Shown: positions 52,379 to 61,848, numbered from the stretch's first letter. The stretch is DNA of 64,000 nucleotides from DATFVA01 sp963811905 (GCA_963811905.1 CAWETK010000017.1:62001-126000); one strand, 5' to 3'. Numbers and translations are program-made. The notes: generated by a model from the letters alone, not told the origin.

Positions 52379-54529
52379 ATGAATCAAAAATTTAATTTAA
52401 TCCTTATTTGTTTTATAACCTTTAGTTTTATGTCAATTAACTACGCACAAGAGAGCAATACGGTGAAAGATACTACAAAGACAGCTGTTTCTTCTCAAAA
52501 TCCTTTTTTTGAACCAAGTACACTGCCTTTTCAGGCTCCGCCCTTTGATAAAATTCAGAATAAAGATTTCAAGCCCGCCTTTGACAAAGGGATGAAGATC
52601 CAGCTCGAGGAAATTAAGGCGATTGCAGATAATCCCGAGAAGCCGACGTTAGAAAATACATTTGCTGCTCTGGAGAAAAGCGGGCAGCTCCTGAGGAGGG
52701 TATCATTGGTATTTAATGCTGTTACAAGTGCTAATACAGATACGGTACTTCAGAAAGTGCAGGAGGAAATTGCTCCTAAACTTGCTGCACATTATGATGC
52801 AATATTCCTTAATTCGAAATTGTTTGAAAGAGTCGATTCTGTCTACGCACATAAGGATGGGCTCAAGCTTGATAACGAATCGCAGAAACTCATCACATAC
52901 TATTATGAGAAGTTCGTGCACGCGGGGGCAAAGCTTTCTGCCGATGACAAGGTTAAACTCAAAAAAATGAACGAGGAAGAAGCAAGCCTGATTGCCAAAT
53001 TTATCAATAAACTCCTCGGTGCTACTAAAACCGGTGCATTAATTGCAAGTGATAAGTCGGAACTTGCCGGACTGACACCTGGAGAACTGGATGCAGCTTC
53101 TCAGGCGGCATCTGAACGCGGACTATCAGATAAATGGATGATCTCTCTTCAGAATACTACACAGCAGCCCGCACTACAATCCCTTGAAAACAGGGAGACA
53201 AGAAAGAAACTTTTTGAGAATTCATGGAACAGGGCCGAGAACAATGATGAAAACGACACAAGGGCGGTAATTGAACGAATTGCAAAGATCCGTGCAGATA
53301 AAGCTAAGTTATTGGGATTTTCAAATTATGCAGGATGGGTACTTGAAAACCAGATGGCTAAAACAGCGGAGACCGTAGAAAAATTCCTGGCGAAACTGGT
53401 TCCCGCCACAGTTACGAATGAACAAAAGGAAGCAGCAGATATTCAGAATTTCATCAATCAGACAGATAAAAACATTAAGCTTCAGCCATGGGACTGGAAT
53501 TACTACGCTGAGAAGCTGCGTAAGGCCAGGTTTAACCTCGAAGAAGATCAGGTCAAACCTTATTTTGTGCTGGACAATGTGCTTGAGAAAGGTGTTTTCT
53601 ATGCAGCGCATGAACTGTATGGAATTAGTTTTAAGGAAGTGCATAATATTCCTGTATATCAAAAAGACGTCCGTGTATTCGAAGTGCTGGATAAAGACGG
53701 CTCGCAGCTTGCTCTTTTTTACGGCGATTATTTCAAACGGGATAATAAATCGGGCGGAGCCTGGATGGATAATTTCGTACTGCAGTCAAAACTATTGGGG
53801 ACAAAACCGGTAGTCTTTAACGTCACGAACTTTATTAAACCCGCTCCGGGCAAACCTGCACTTTTAAGTTATGATGATGTGACAACCTTGTTCCACGAAT
53901 TCGGACATGCACTACATGGAATATTTGCCGACCAGGAATATCCCAGTCTTTCAGGAACCTATGTGCCTCGTGATTTCGTGGAATTCCCCTCACAATTTAA
54001 TGAGCATTGGGCTTTATACCCGTCTGTCCTGCAGAACTATGCTATAAATTATAAAACGGGTAAGCCAATACCCAAAGAGCTTGTGGATAAAATCATTAAA
54101 GCAAACCTTTTCAATCAGGGCTATGACTTTACAGAAATTGTAGAAGCTGCTGACCTTGATATGGCCTGGCACACTTTGTCAGCTGATCAGCCTGAACAGA
54201 ATTCGGATGAGTTTGAAACAGCAAGCCTTAAAAAAGACAGTTTGTTTATCCCCGAGGTTCCGCCACGCTATAGATCAAGCTACTTTATGCATATTTGGGG
54301 GAATGGATACGCTGCCGGTTATTATGCTTATCTATGGTCTGAGATGCTGGATGACGATGCCTATGACTGGTTTCTTAACAACGGCGGACTTACAAGGGAG
54401 AATGGCGACCGTTTCCGGAAGATGATTCTTTCACGTGGTGCTACTGCCGATTATAATGAAATTTTCCGCGAATTCACCGGTCATAATCCACGCATAGAAC
54501 CAATGCTGAAGGACAGGGGATTAAAGTAA
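52379..54529 (+). CDS. dcp: M3-family peptidyl-dipeptidase (Dcp-like), exported
   Basis: 716 aa. A signal peptide (about residues 1-23, ending INYAQ) leads a thimet/oligopeptidase A type zinc peptidase. The metal site HEFGH is in TLFHEFGHALHGIF, and the downstream Glu lies in EFPSQFNEHWALYP. The C-terminal part has the YRSSYFMHIWGNGYAAGYYAYLW signature. Length and signal peptide fit the periplasmic Dcp group, which removes dipeptides from peptide C-termini. A terminator-like hairpin follows. Confidence 0.94.
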   Translation: MNQKFNLILICFITFSFMSINYAQESNTVKDTTKTAVSSQNPFFEPSTLPFQAPPFDKIQNKDFKPAFDKGMKIQLEEIKAIADNPEKPTLENTFAALEKSGQLLRRVSLVFNAVTSANTDTVLQKVQEEIAPKLAAHYDAIFLNSKLFERVDSVYAHKDGLKLDNESQKLITYYYEKFVHAGAKLSADDKVKLKKMNEEEASLIAKFINKLLGATKTGALIASDKSELAGLTPGELDAASQAASERGLSDKWMISLQNTTQQPALQSLENRETRKKLFENSWNRAENNDENDTRAVIERIAKIRADKAKLLGFSNYAGWVLENQMAKTAETVEKFLAKLVPATVTNEQKEAADIQNFINQTDKNIKLQPWDWNYYAEKLRKARFNLEEDQVKPYFVLDNVLEKGVFYAAHELYGISFKEVHNIPVYQKDVRVFEVLDKDGSQLALFYGDYFKRDNKSGGAWMDNFVLQSKLLGTKPVVFNVTNFIKPAPGKPALLSYDDVTTLFHEFGHALHGIFADQEYPSLSGTYVPRDFVEFPSQFNEHWALYPSVLQNYAINYKTGKPIPKELVDKIIKANLFNQGYDFTEIVEAADLDMAWHTLSADQPEQNSDEFETASLKKDSLFIPEVPPRYRSSYFMHIWGNGYAAGYYAYLWSEMLDDDAYDWFLNNGGLTRENGDRFRKMILSRGATADYNEIFREFTGHNPRIEPMLKDRGLK

Positions 54530-54546
54530 ATATTGTATAACTAAAC

Positions 54547-54578
54547 GCTGCTTTGCTTCTAGTAGTGGAGCAGCTTTT
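54547..54578 (+). terminator. Probable terminator after dcp
   Basis: GCTGCT (54547-54552) pairs with AGCAGC (54569-54574) across a 16-nt loop and is followed by TTTT. It is a short stem, 17 bases after the dcp stop. Moderate support. Confidence 0.5.
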
Positions 54579-54694
54579 CCTACATTAGACGAAAGACGAT
54601 CTTTCATTAAATGGGAAATAAAATAAAAAAAGTGTTGCATTTATCAACAAAATTTTGAATGTTTGTGCCAATTATAATAAATCCGGGGATACTG

Positions 54695-54856
54695 ATGGAA
54701 GACAAGTGCAGTAATGAGAAGTATGATCAATGCGTAGTTTGCGACAGCTATGATAATTGTGTCCACAAATATTATGTAGAAGAGGGACGACATCATTATG
54801 TCATCCCGCTTATATTTTTCTTAGTTCTTTTTTCGATTTACTTTTTGGTAGTCTAA
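54695..54856 (+). CDS. Tiny Cys-rich protein with C-terminal membrane helix
   Basis: 53 aa from the ATG at 54695 (MEDKCSNEKYDQC). The frame opens at 54659, but a TATAAT-like box sits between the two starts, so I prefer the later one. Four Cys (C-x7-C-x2-C-x5-C) in the first 21 residues suggest a metal site. HHYVIPLIFFLVLFSIYFLV forms one C-terminal helix. It ends 5 bases before the end of the convergent thioredoxin-like gene. Function unknown, and coding status moderately likely. Confidence 0.5.
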   Translation: MEDKCSNEKYDQCVVCDSYDNCVHKYYVEEGRHHYVIPLIFFLVLFSIYFLVV

Positions 54857-54861
54857 TTTCC

Positions 54862-55329
54862 TCAGGAATGAGGCATATACTGTTTGAGCTGCTGAATATA
54901 ATTTTCAACACCTCCCTGGATATAACCCGTCTTCAGTAATCCATGCCCATCTTTATCTAGTAAAATAATAGTTGGAAATCCTTCAACCCCATATAAATCC
55001 GCAAGCTGCTGGTTGTAGTATTTAACAGAATTGGATTGTTCTATGTTTCTTGGGAAATCGATTTTGACCAGTACCAGATTTTTATCTGCAAAATCTTCAA
55101 ACTCACTCTTTGAGAAGACTTCATCGCTTAATCGTTTACACCACTGACACCAGTCGGATCCGGTAAAATCAACAAGAACAGCTTTATTCTCCTTCTTAGC
55201 GGCGGCCAGAGCCTCATTCAGATCTGTTTTCCAGTTCAATGAATCACTGCTTCCATTATTACTGCAGCCGGTAAGCATCAGCAGTAGTATTACAGGAACG
55301 ACAAATAATTTATTCACTTTATTCTCCAT
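54862..55329 (-). CDS. Thioredoxin-like lipoprotein (DUF255/thioredoxin_7 type)
   Basis: 155 aa with a signal peptide and lipobox LMLTGC. The thioredoxin fold carries a CxxC active site in FTGSDWCQWCKRL, and a cis-Pro in YGVEGFPTIILLD. This pattern belongs to periplasmic thioredoxins (thioredoxin_7/DUF953-like) that reduce or isomerise disulfides. It is probably anchored to a membrane facing the periplasm. It is divergent from the zinc-ribbon gene at 55406 and convergent with the tiny Cys-rich gene at 54695. Confidence 0.9.
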   Translation of the reverse strand: MENKVNKLFVVPVILLLMLTGCSNNGSSDSLNWKTDLNEALAAAKKENKAVLVDFTGSDWCQWCKRLSDEVFSKSEFEDFADKNLVLVKIDFPRNIEQSNSVKYYNQQLADLYGVEGFPTIILLDKDGHGLLKTGYIQGGVENYIQQLKQYMPHS

Positions 55330-55405
55330 TCGGGATATTTAATTATTTTCATATAATTTGATGGTTGTAATTTAAAATAGATTCAGGAAAAATTTATACA
55401 TAATT

Positions 55406-55561
55406 ATGAAAAAAAAAGAATGTCCGTCCTGTGCAATGGAAGTACCCGGCGAGGCAAAAGTATGCCCTATTTGCGGATATGAGTTCCCTCGTGGCAATAA
55501 ATCCTTCAGTTTGATAGTAATTCTGATGTTAATACTTATTTTACTTTATTTCATTTTATGA
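55406..55561 (+). CDS. Tiny zinc-ribbon membrane protein (51 aa)
   Basis: MKKKECPSCAMEVPGEAKVC starts the protein. Two CxxC pairs (CPSC and CPIC) make a rubredoxin-like zinc ribbon, and SLIVILMLILILLYFIL forms a C-terminal membrane helix. Such tail-anchored zinc ribbons are common but uncharacterised. purC follows 71 bases later. Its job next to the thioredoxin-like protein is unknown. Confidence 0.75.
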   Translation: MKKKECPSCAMEVPGEAKVCPICGYEFPRGNKSFSLIVILMLILILLYFIL

Positions 55562-55632
55562 ATTAAATACAAAGTTTAATTATTGTATTATCATCCGGTC
55601 ATAATTATATTTGCTAACAAACTTCAAGGCTT

Positions 55633-56529
55633 ATGAACTCCAGAGTAATACTTCAGACGGATTTCCCGAACTTAAAGCTGGTAAAAAGAGGAAAAGTACG
55701 GGATATTTATGACGTTGGTGACTATTTCCTGATAGTTTCCACCGACAGACTCTCAGCTTTCGATGTAATAATGCAGCAGGGGATTCCCTTTAAGGGAAAG
55801 GTGCTAACCAGGATTTCGCAGTTCTGGTTCGACTTCTCGCAAGGAATCATTAAAAATCACCTTATTTCTGCAAGTGTAGATGACTTCCCACCTGCCTGCC
55901 ATGAATACAGTGTTGAGCTTGAAGGCAGATCAATGCTGGTTAAAAAAGCTGAAGTCATCCCCATAGAATGCATCATCCGGGGATATATTTCAGGTTCCGG
56001 GTGGAATGATTATAAAGCAACGGGAAGAATATCGGGAATCAAATTGCCTGAAGGACTGCAGGAGTCCGAGGAACTACCGGAACCGATTTTTACCCCTTCT
56101 ACAAAGGCAGAAATAGGAACGCACGACGAAAATATCTCAGCAGATGAGGCAAATAAAATAGCAGGTGAAGAAAACATAAATAAAGTTAAAAATGCGGCAA
56201 TGAATATATATAAAACCGCCGCTGCTTATGCGCTTGAGAAAGGTATTATTATTGCCGATACTAAAATGGAGTTCGGTCTGATCGATGGAAATTTAATCCT
56301 TGTTGATGAGCTGCTTACACCCGATTCCTCCAGGTTCTGGCCTGTGGATAAGTATCAAAAAGGAAGAGCTCAGGAAAGTTACGACAAACAGTTTGTACGC
56401 GATTATCTATTATCGATAAACTTCGATAAAAAACCTCCGGCACCAATTCTACCAGATGATATAATTAATAAAACAAGCGAAAAATACCTTGACGTATTAT
56501 TTAAATTAACTGGGGAAACATTAGCCTGA
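55633..56529 (+). CDS. purC: SAICAR synthetase
   Basis: Phosphoribosylaminoimidazole-succinocarboxamide synthase, step 8 of purine synthesis. 298 aa, the longer form. It has KRGKVRDIYDVGDYFLIVSTDRLSAFD at the start, IECIIRGYISGSGWNDY and TKAEIGTHDENIS. The stop shares one base with the start of the DUF971 gene (TGATG). Confidence 0.97.
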   Translation: MNSRVILQTDFPNLKLVKRGKVRDIYDVGDYFLIVSTDRLSAFDVIMQQGIPFKGKVLTRISQFWFDFSQGIIKNHLISASVDDFPPACHEYSVELEGRSMLVKKAEVIPIECIIRGYISGSGWNDYKATGRISGIKLPEGLQESEELPEPIFTPSTKAEIGTHDENISADEANKIAGEENINKVKNAAMNIYKTAAAYALEKGIIIADTKMEFGLIDGNLILVDELLTPDSSRFWPVDKYQKGRAQESYDKQFVRDYLLSINFDKKPPAPILPDDIINKTSEKYLDVLFKLTGETLA

Positions 56530-56837
56530 TGACAAGACCGGTAAAAATAAAATTAAAGGAAAGTGCGGGTTTATATATTAAATGGGAGGATACTACTGAA
56601 ACCAGTATTCCTATTGAAATGTTAAGAAGATTATGTCCCTGTGCTTCATGCGTTATAGAAAGGGAAAGAGAGAGTAAAAGTTATATCCCTATTTTCAATC
56701 AAGACCAGGTCACCGTAACTTCAATCAAACCTGTAGGAAGCTATGCTCTGGCGATTACCTGGAAGGACGGACACAGTACAGGCATATATGAATATTCGTA
56801 CCTGAAAATACTTTCGCTCGAAAAAACTGCTGGTTAA
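56529..56837 (+). CDS. DUF971 domain protein
   Basis: 102 aa, a single DUF971 (GBBH-like N-terminal) domain with IPIEMLRRLCPCASCVIE and a late WKDGHSTGIYEYSYL. The domain occurs alone or fused to gamma-butyrobetaine dioxygenases and Mrp proteins, and the stand-alone form has no known role. The CPCASC motif could bind a metal. It overlaps purC by one base and is followed directly by pgsA. Confidence 0.85.
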   Translation: MTRPVKIKLKESAGLYIKWEDTTETSIPIEMLRRLCPCASCVIERERESKSYIPIFNQDQVTVTSIKPVGSYALAITWKDGHSTGIYEYSYLKILSLEKTAG

Positions 56838-57434
56838 ATGGTACTACCAAATCAATTAACAATACTCAGAATTATACTAACGCCGGTTTTCCTCTTTTTT
56901 TTTCTTTACGATAACCCGACATTTAAATTAATTTCACTCGGAATATTTATCGTAGCCGCTTTAACCGACTGGTATGACGGCTGGCTCGCAAGAAAATTCA
57001 ACTATATCACTAACTGGGGGAAGTTCTGGGATCCCCTTGCAGATAAGATACTCACTTCGACAGCTTTTATAGGGTTCGTTATTCTTAACGTCATCCCGCT
57101 GTGGATGGTTGTAATTATCATATTGAGAGACCTGGTAATTACGATCTTAAGAGCTTATGCGGATTATAAAGATTTTTCATTTCCTACCAGTTATTATGCA
57201 AAATGGAAAACTTTTATCCAGATGGTTTTTCTTTATTATTTACTGATAGCATATGTCGGACTGAATTTAACCACGATCTATACAGCAGGCACAAGAGTTT
57301 TCACAATTTTAATGGATGAAAAATTTATATACATAAGTATGCTGGTTATAACAGCAATAACTTTTCATTCAGGGGTGACATACATTTATAAAAACAGAAA
57401 ACTTATAAAGGAATTGTTCAGACGTGAAACTTAA
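56838..57434 (+). CDS. pgsA: CDP-diacylglycerol-glycerol-3-phosphate 3-phosphatidyltransferase
   Basis: Makes phosphatidylglycerol phosphate. 198 aa with five or six helices. The CDP-alcohol phosphatidyltransferase motif D-G-x2-A-R-x8-G-x3-D-x3-D is complete in DGWLARKFNY through KFWDPLADK. The stop overlaps the pgpA GTG start by 11 bases, which couples the two steps of phosphatidylglycerol formation. Confidence 0.95.
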   Translation: MVLPNQLTILRIILTPVFLFFFLYDNPTFKLISLGIFIVAALTDWYDGWLARKFNYITNWGKFWDPLADKILTSTAFIGFVILNVIPLWMVVIIILRDLVITILRAYADYKDFSFPTSYYAKWKTFIQMVFLYYLLIAYVGLNLTTIYTAGTRVFTILMDEKFIYISMLVITAITFHSGVTYIYKNRKLIKELFRRET

Positions 57435-57882
57435 TTTTGTAGATAAATTACTCGGTTCCGGATTCTATACCGGTTATATCCCTTTTGCAAGCGGAACGTT
57501 CGGAAGTCTGGCCGGTCTGCTTCTATATTATATCCCCGGATTTGAAAAACCCTTTATAATTATTCCTGCAATTATATTATTTAGTTTATATGGTATTTAT
57601 GCGGGAACTCAGTTTGAAAAGGTGTATGGAAAGGATCCTTCCGAGTGTACAATTGATGAGGTGGTGGGGATGTGGATATCCCTGCTGTTTCTGCCGAAAA
57701 TACTCTGGGTTTCACTGGTTGTTTTCCTGATCTGGCGGTTATTTGATATTATAAAACCTTATCCCGCGAGAGGGCTTGAAAGGTTAAAAGGAGGGGTTGG
57801 TATTATGATAGATGATATTATCAGTAGTTTTTATGTTTTATTATTGGTTCATCTTTTTATATTAATTTATAGTTCTGTTTAA
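57424..57882 (+). CDS. pgpA: Phosphatidylglycerophosphatase A
   Basis: 152 aa with four membrane segments. It removes phosphate from the pgsA product. The family motif is seen in TGYIPFASGTFGSLAG and in CTIDEVVGMWISLLFLP. It starts at GTG, inside pgsA. The next gene, cinA, begins 22 bases after the stop. Confidence 0.94.
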   Translation: MKLNFVDKLLGSGFYTGYIPFASGTFGSLAGLLLYYIPGFEKPFIIIPAIILFSLYGIYAGTQFEKVYGKDPSECTIDEVVGMWISLLFLPKILWVSLVVFLIWRLFDIIKPYPARGLERLKGGVGIMIDDIISSFYVLLLVHLFILIYSSV

Positions 57883-57904
57883 TAACAATATTGAAAGCAA
57901 CCGG

Positions 57905-59158
57905 ATGAATGCTCATATCATTACTGTCGGTGATGAGATTTTAATAGGGCAGGTTCTGAATACAAATGCCGCCTTTATCGGCAAAGAACTGATTGAAAAT
58001 AATATTAATGTTGCAAGAACTTCTGTAGTTGGCGATAATGAGGCTGAAATTGTGCAGGAGTTTAAAAAAGCTTTCGAAGAAAATGATCTTGTGATTGTTA
58101 CCGGCGGATTGGGGCCGACGCATGATGATGTAACACGCAAGTGTATTGTAAACTTTTTTAATACTGAGCTTGTACAAAATGCAGAAGTACTCGAAGATAT
58201 CAAGGGTTTATTTAAAAAACGCAGATGGAAAATATCCAAAATTAATGAAGGACAGGCTCTGGTCCCAAAGATTGCAAGCGTAATCAGGAATACTCTGGGG
58301 ACTGCCCCTGGTGTATGGATCGAAAAAGATGACAAAATTTTTGTGGCTCTGCCGGGTGTGCCGTACGAGATGGAGGAGATGATAAAATCATACGTCATTC
58401 CTGCATTGAAGAAAAGAATTGGTGAACCGGAGGTTATCACGGTAAGAAAAAACCTCCTTACAACAGGTATCGGCGAATCGGCTTTATTTGAACGACTCGG
58501 AGATCTCAACGAGCTCCTCGGCGATTCAAAACTTGCGTTCCTGCCCAGCCAGTTCGGTGTGAGACTGAGAATAACATCTGAAGGAAAATCCGACGAAGAA
58601 GCGCAGAATAAAATAAGTGAGATCGAACAGAAGATCCGCACTAAAGCAGGAAGGTATATTTATGGTACAGAGAATGAAGTGCTTGAAGAAGTTATTGGCA
58701 AGATCCTGAAGGAACGCGGGCTGACGCTCGCAGTGGCGGAATCATGTACCGGAGGTCTGGTTTCTAATATGCTTACGAACATCGGCGGTAGCAGCATTTA
58801 CTTTGAAAGAGGAGTGGTTTCATACAGCAATGCTGCCAAGGTCGAAATTCTGAAGGTGAATGAAGATATGATAGCCGAAAACGGTGCTGTAAGTATTGAA
58901 GTAGCAAGGCAGATGGCTGAAGGAATTAAATCAATAAGCGGAACGGACCTTGGACTTTCAACTACGGGAATTATGGGGCCTACCGGAGCTACCACCGATA
59001 AGCCGGTTGGACTTGTTTATATAGGTATCTGCGATGATAAAGTCTGCACTGCTAAAGAATTTCTATTCGGAGACGATAGAGTTTTAAATAAACAGCGTGC
59101 AGCGCAGGCTGCACTTGATATGCTGCGCCGACACCTTCTCGGAATTTCGGATGAATAG
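57905..59158 (+). CDS. cinA: CinA-family protein (NMN amidohydrolase / ADP-ribose pyrophosphatase)
   Basis: 417 aa, a two-domain CinA. The N-terminal MoaB-like domain starts MNAHIITVGDEILIGQVLNTN and has VTGGLGPTHDDVTRK. The C-terminal amidohydrolase domain has LAVAESCTGGLVSNMLTNIG and GIMGPTGATTDKPVG. CinA recycles pyridine nucleotides and is often next to recA, as here. It overlaps the thpR start by 8 bases. Confidence 0.95.
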   Translation: MNAHIITVGDEILIGQVLNTNAAFIGKELIENNINVARTSVVGDNEAEIVQEFKKAFEENDLVIVTGGLGPTHDDVTRKCIVNFFNTELVQNAEVLEDIKGLFKKRRWKISKINEGQALVPKIASVIRNTLGTAPGVWIEKDDKIFVALPGVPYEMEEMIKSYVIPALKKRIGEPEVITVRKNLLTTGIGESALFERLGDLNELLGDSKLAFLPSQFGVRLRITSEGKSDEEAQNKISEIEQKIRTKAGRYIYGTENEVLEEVIGKILKERGLTLAVAESCTGGLVSNMLTNIGGSSIYFERGVVSYSNAAKVEILKVNEDMIAENGAVSIEVARQMAEGIKSISGTDLGLSTTGIMGPTGATTDKPVGLVYIGICDDKVCTAKEFLFGDDRVLNKQRAAQAALDMLRRHLLGISDE

Positions 59159-59699
59159 GCTCTTTGTCGCACTGGAGATTCCTGAAATTATCAGAGAAAG
59201 TATTTCAGATTTCAGACGCGAAGCGGCAGACGATTCATTAAATATTAAATGGGAGCCAAAGGAAAAAGTTCACCTAACTTTGAAATTTATAGGTGAAGTG
59301 AGTGATGAACTGGTTGGGAAAATTTCTAATTCACTGGGTTTCATTGAACAATATGAAAGAATCAGATGTAAATTGACAAAGTTCGGCTTTTTTTTCAACC
59401 ATGGAGTCCCCCAGATTTTATGGATAGGGTTGTGGGTGGATACTATTTTATTTAATATTGTTGAACAGCTTAATGATGAACTTGTAAAATTTGACATACC
59501 TATTGAAAAGAGGAAATTCAAACCGCATTTAACACTATTGAGGATACGCAAGAGGTTCCCGGAGGAGTGGGTAACGAAATTTAATAGTTTTATAATACCG
59601 GAGATTGATTTTGTTTCAGATAGTATTTTGCTTATCAAAAGTGAATTATTACCAGAATCATCCAAATATACAGTAATAAAAAAGTTTAAATTAAAATAA
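59151..59699 (+). CDS. thpR: RNA 2',3'-cyclic phosphodiesterase (LigT-like)
   Basis: 182 aa from the ATG at 59151 (MNRLFVALEIPEIIRE). A longer frame from 59097 lies inside cinA. The two HxTx motifs of the 2H phosphoesterase family are HLTLKFIG and HLTLLRIR. It opens 2',3'-cyclic phosphates on tRNA-like ends. It sits between cinA and recA. Confidence 0.95.
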   Translation: MNRLFVALEIPEIIRESISDFRREAADDSLNIKWEPKEKVHLTLKFIGEVSDELVGKISNSLGFIEQYERIRCKLTKFGFFFNHGVPQILWIGLWVDTILFNIVEQLNDELVKFDIPIEKRKFKPHLTLLRIRKRFPEEWVTKFNSFIIPEIDFVSDSILLIKSELLPESSKYTVIKKFKLK

Positions 59700-59709
59700 T
59701 GGAGGAAAA

Positions 59710-60777
59710 ATGAGTACAGACAGAGATCAAAAGCTAAAAATTATTGAAGAGGCCATTATAAGTATTGAACGTACTTATGGAAAAGGGTCCATAATGAAGC
59801 TTGGCGACGGCGTCATTAACCCGGTTGAATCGATTCCTACCGGGGCTTTATCACTTGATTATGCGCTTGGTATTGGAGGTATTCCGCGCGGAAGAGTAAC
59901 CGAAATATATGGCCCTGAATCAAGCGGAAAGACAACCCTGTGTCTTCATATAATTGCAGAAGCTCAGAAGACAGGCGGACTTGCCGCCTTTATAGATGCA
60001 GAACATGCACTCGATGTAAACTATGCCAAGCGCCTGGGAGTAGATACAGCAAACCTTCTACTCTCCCAGCCTGATTTCGGTGAACAGGCTCTTGAAATAA
60101 CCGATACGCTAGTCAGAAGTAATGCGCTTGATATTATTGTTATAGATTCGGTTGCTGCACTTGTTCCACGTTCAGAGATTGAAGGAGAAATGGGTGATGC
60201 TACAATGGCTGTGCAAGCCCGGCTAATGTCGCAGGCTTTAAGAAAATTAACCGGGGCAATTTCCAAATCTAAAACTGCCGTTGTGTTTATTAACCAGTTA
60301 AGAAGCAAGATCGGTATAATGTTCGGCAACCCGGAAACAACCACCGGCGGAAATGCACTTAAATTTTATGCTTCGCTGAGACTTGATATAAGAAGGATCG
60401 CGGCAATAAAAGACGGCACCGAGGTTATAGGAAACAGGACGAAAGTAAAGATCGTGAAGAGCAAAGTTGCTCCTCCTTTCAAAGAAGTTGAGTTCGATAT
60501 TCTGTATAACGAAGGAATAAGCCGGTCAGGTGATCTCCTTGATATGGCCACAAATCTTGGGATCGTTAAAAAGAGCGGTGCATGGTTTACTTTCGATGAG
60601 GATAGGTTCCAGGGAAGGGAGCAGTTCAGGCAGAAACTGATCGAAACTCCTGAAATGTACCAGAAACTTGAAACCCAGGTAAAAGAAAAGCTGAACATAA
60701 AAATTAATAAAACTGAAGAAGGCACAGGGAACGGAAAAGACAAATCTTCAGAAAAAGAGAAAAAAGCTTCAAAATAA
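59710..60777 (+). CDS. recA: Recombinase A
   Basis: 355 aa, the strand-exchange ATPase that also triggers the SOS response. Walker A GPESSGKTTL, FIDAEHALD, the L2 loop NPETTTGGNALKFYASLRLD and RDQKLKIIEEAI at the N-terminus are typical. A strong Shine-Dalgarno (GGAGGA) precedes the ATG. recX starts 3 bases after the stop. I did not see a LexA box within the short 10-base gap. If SOS-controlled, the promoter is further upstream. Confidence 0.98.
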   Translation: MSTDRDQKLKIIEEAIISIERTYGKGSIMKLGDGVINPVESIPTGALSLDYALGIGGIPRGRVTEIYGPESSGKTTLCLHIIAEAQKTGGLAAFIDAEHALDVNYAKRLGVDTANLLLSQPDFGEQALEITDTLVRSNALDIIVIDSVAALVPRSEIEGEMGDATMAVQARLMSQALRKLTGAISKSKTAVVFINQLRSKIGIMFGNPETTTGGNALKFYASLRLDIRRIAAIKDGTEVIGNRTKVKIVKSKVAPPFKEVEFDILYNEGISRSGDLLDMATNLGIVKKSGAWFTFDEDRFQGREQFRQKLIETPEMYQKLETQVKEKLNIKINKTEEGTGNGKDKSSEKEKKASK

Positions 60778-60780
60778 TTA

Positions 60781-61413
60781 ATGAAGATCGAAAGAGTAGT
60801 TAAGAAGGATGATGAGAATGTTATAGTTTATTTTGATAACCAGGAGAAGCTCTTTCTTTCATACGAAATATTTCTGCAGAACCGTCTGAAAAAAGATATG
60901 GAAATATCTGAAGACGGTTTTGCTTTATTAATCAGAGAGAACCGTAAATATTTTATCAAGAAGAAGTCATTCAATTTTCTCGGCAGGAGGATGCATTCAT
61001 ATAATGAACTTAAACTAAAGCTGTTAAGAAAAAAATATGAAAAAGAACTTATCGAGGAAGTTCTTGATAATTTAAGAGAAAAGGGACTTCTTGATGATTA
61101 CGCCTTCGGGAAACAATATGTGGAAGAAAAGATCAGGCTTAAAGCGTGGGGAAAAAATAAGCTTAAAGCTGAGTTGTTTAAGAAGGGTGTGGCGGCTGAA
61201 ATTATTGATAAAATTATAGAGGAGGAAGACCTGGCACCAGCTGAGAATGCGGCTGTGCTCGCAGAGAAGAAGCTGAATATATTATCTAAACGCGGTTATG
61301 ATAAGAAGGAGATCTCGACAAGGCTGTATTCATATTTATTTTCAAAGGGATACGACTATGATACGATAAAAGAAGTTATGAGCAGACTGACAGATGAAGA
61401 AGATTTTACCTGA
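60781..61413 (+). CDS. recX: Regulatory protein RecX
   Basis: 210 aa, a helical-repeat modulator that inhibits RecA filaments. It contains FNFLGRRMHSYNELKLKLL, KGLLDDYAFGKQYVEEK and KLKAELFKKGVAAEIID, the three-helix repeats of RecX. It is longer than in E. coli (166 aa). It ends convergently and overlaps the Nudix gene by 8 bases. Confidence 0.93.
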   Translation: MKIERVVKKDDENVIVYFDNQEKLFLSYEIFLQNRLKKDMEISEDGFALLIRENRKYFIKKKSFNFLGRRMHSYNELKLKLLRKKYEKELIEEVLDNLREKGLLDDYAFGKQYVEEKIRLKAWGKNKLKAELFKKGVAAEIIDKIIEEEDLAPAENAAVLAEKKLNILSKRGYDKKEISTRLYSYLFSKGYDYDTIKEVMSRLTDEEDFT

Positions 61414-61816
61414 CCCTGGTATGGAGTGAAGTTATCATGCCGGGAATTTCAGGAATTGAAACTTTTGCTGATGCTTCCTCTGTACTAAACCATTTCCTTT
61501 TTCTCATTTCTTTTTCAGGGTAGTCTTCCAGGATTTTAATCACTTCCATCGAGAATATCTTCATATGGGTTACGCCCATTCCCGTTTTGAGTTCAACTGT
61601 CCCCAGTTCAAAGGTTTCGTTCGAACCTATAATACCGGCTTCTTCAAATGCTTCCTTTTTTGCAGACTCGAAAGGTGTAAGATTAAACTCGATGTATCCC
61701 TTGGGTATTATCCATTTCTTTTTCTTTATTGATGTGATCAGCAGGATCTCCAGTTTGCCATTATTTTTTCGATAAGGAATTACTCCGGACTGCTTAAAAT
61801 TGAATTCCAGTCTCAA
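61406..61816 (-). CDS. Nudix hydrolase
   Basis: 136 aa. The Nudix helix is in GYIEFNLTPFESAKKEAFEE followed by AGIIG. The usual first Glu of G-x5-E is replaced by Leu, but the REUxEExGU part (KEAFEEAGI) is intact. This variant occurs in diphosphoinositol/diadenosine-polyphosphate-type members. The substrate is unknown. It follows glgC after 32 bases, so the two are probably in one operon. Confidence 0.9.
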   Translation of the reverse strand: MRLEFNFKQSGVIPYRKNNGKLEILLITSIKKKKWIIPKGYIEFNLTPFESAKKEAFEEAGIIGSNETFELGTVELKTGMGVTHMKIFSMEVIKILEDYPEKEMRKRKWFSTEEASAKVSIPEIPGMITSLHTRVR

Positions 61817-61848
61817 ATCTATAATCTCCTCCTTATGGAATTAAATCC

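Noticed and set aside
52309..52395. Short leader peptide overlapping the dcp start
   Set aside because: A 28-codon frame has no ribosome site and no regulatory codon pattern, and such frames occur by chance.
61406..61816. Inactive Nudix protein because the first Glu of the box is Leu
   Set aside because: The variant occurs in active branches of the family, and the metal-binding REUxEE part is intact.
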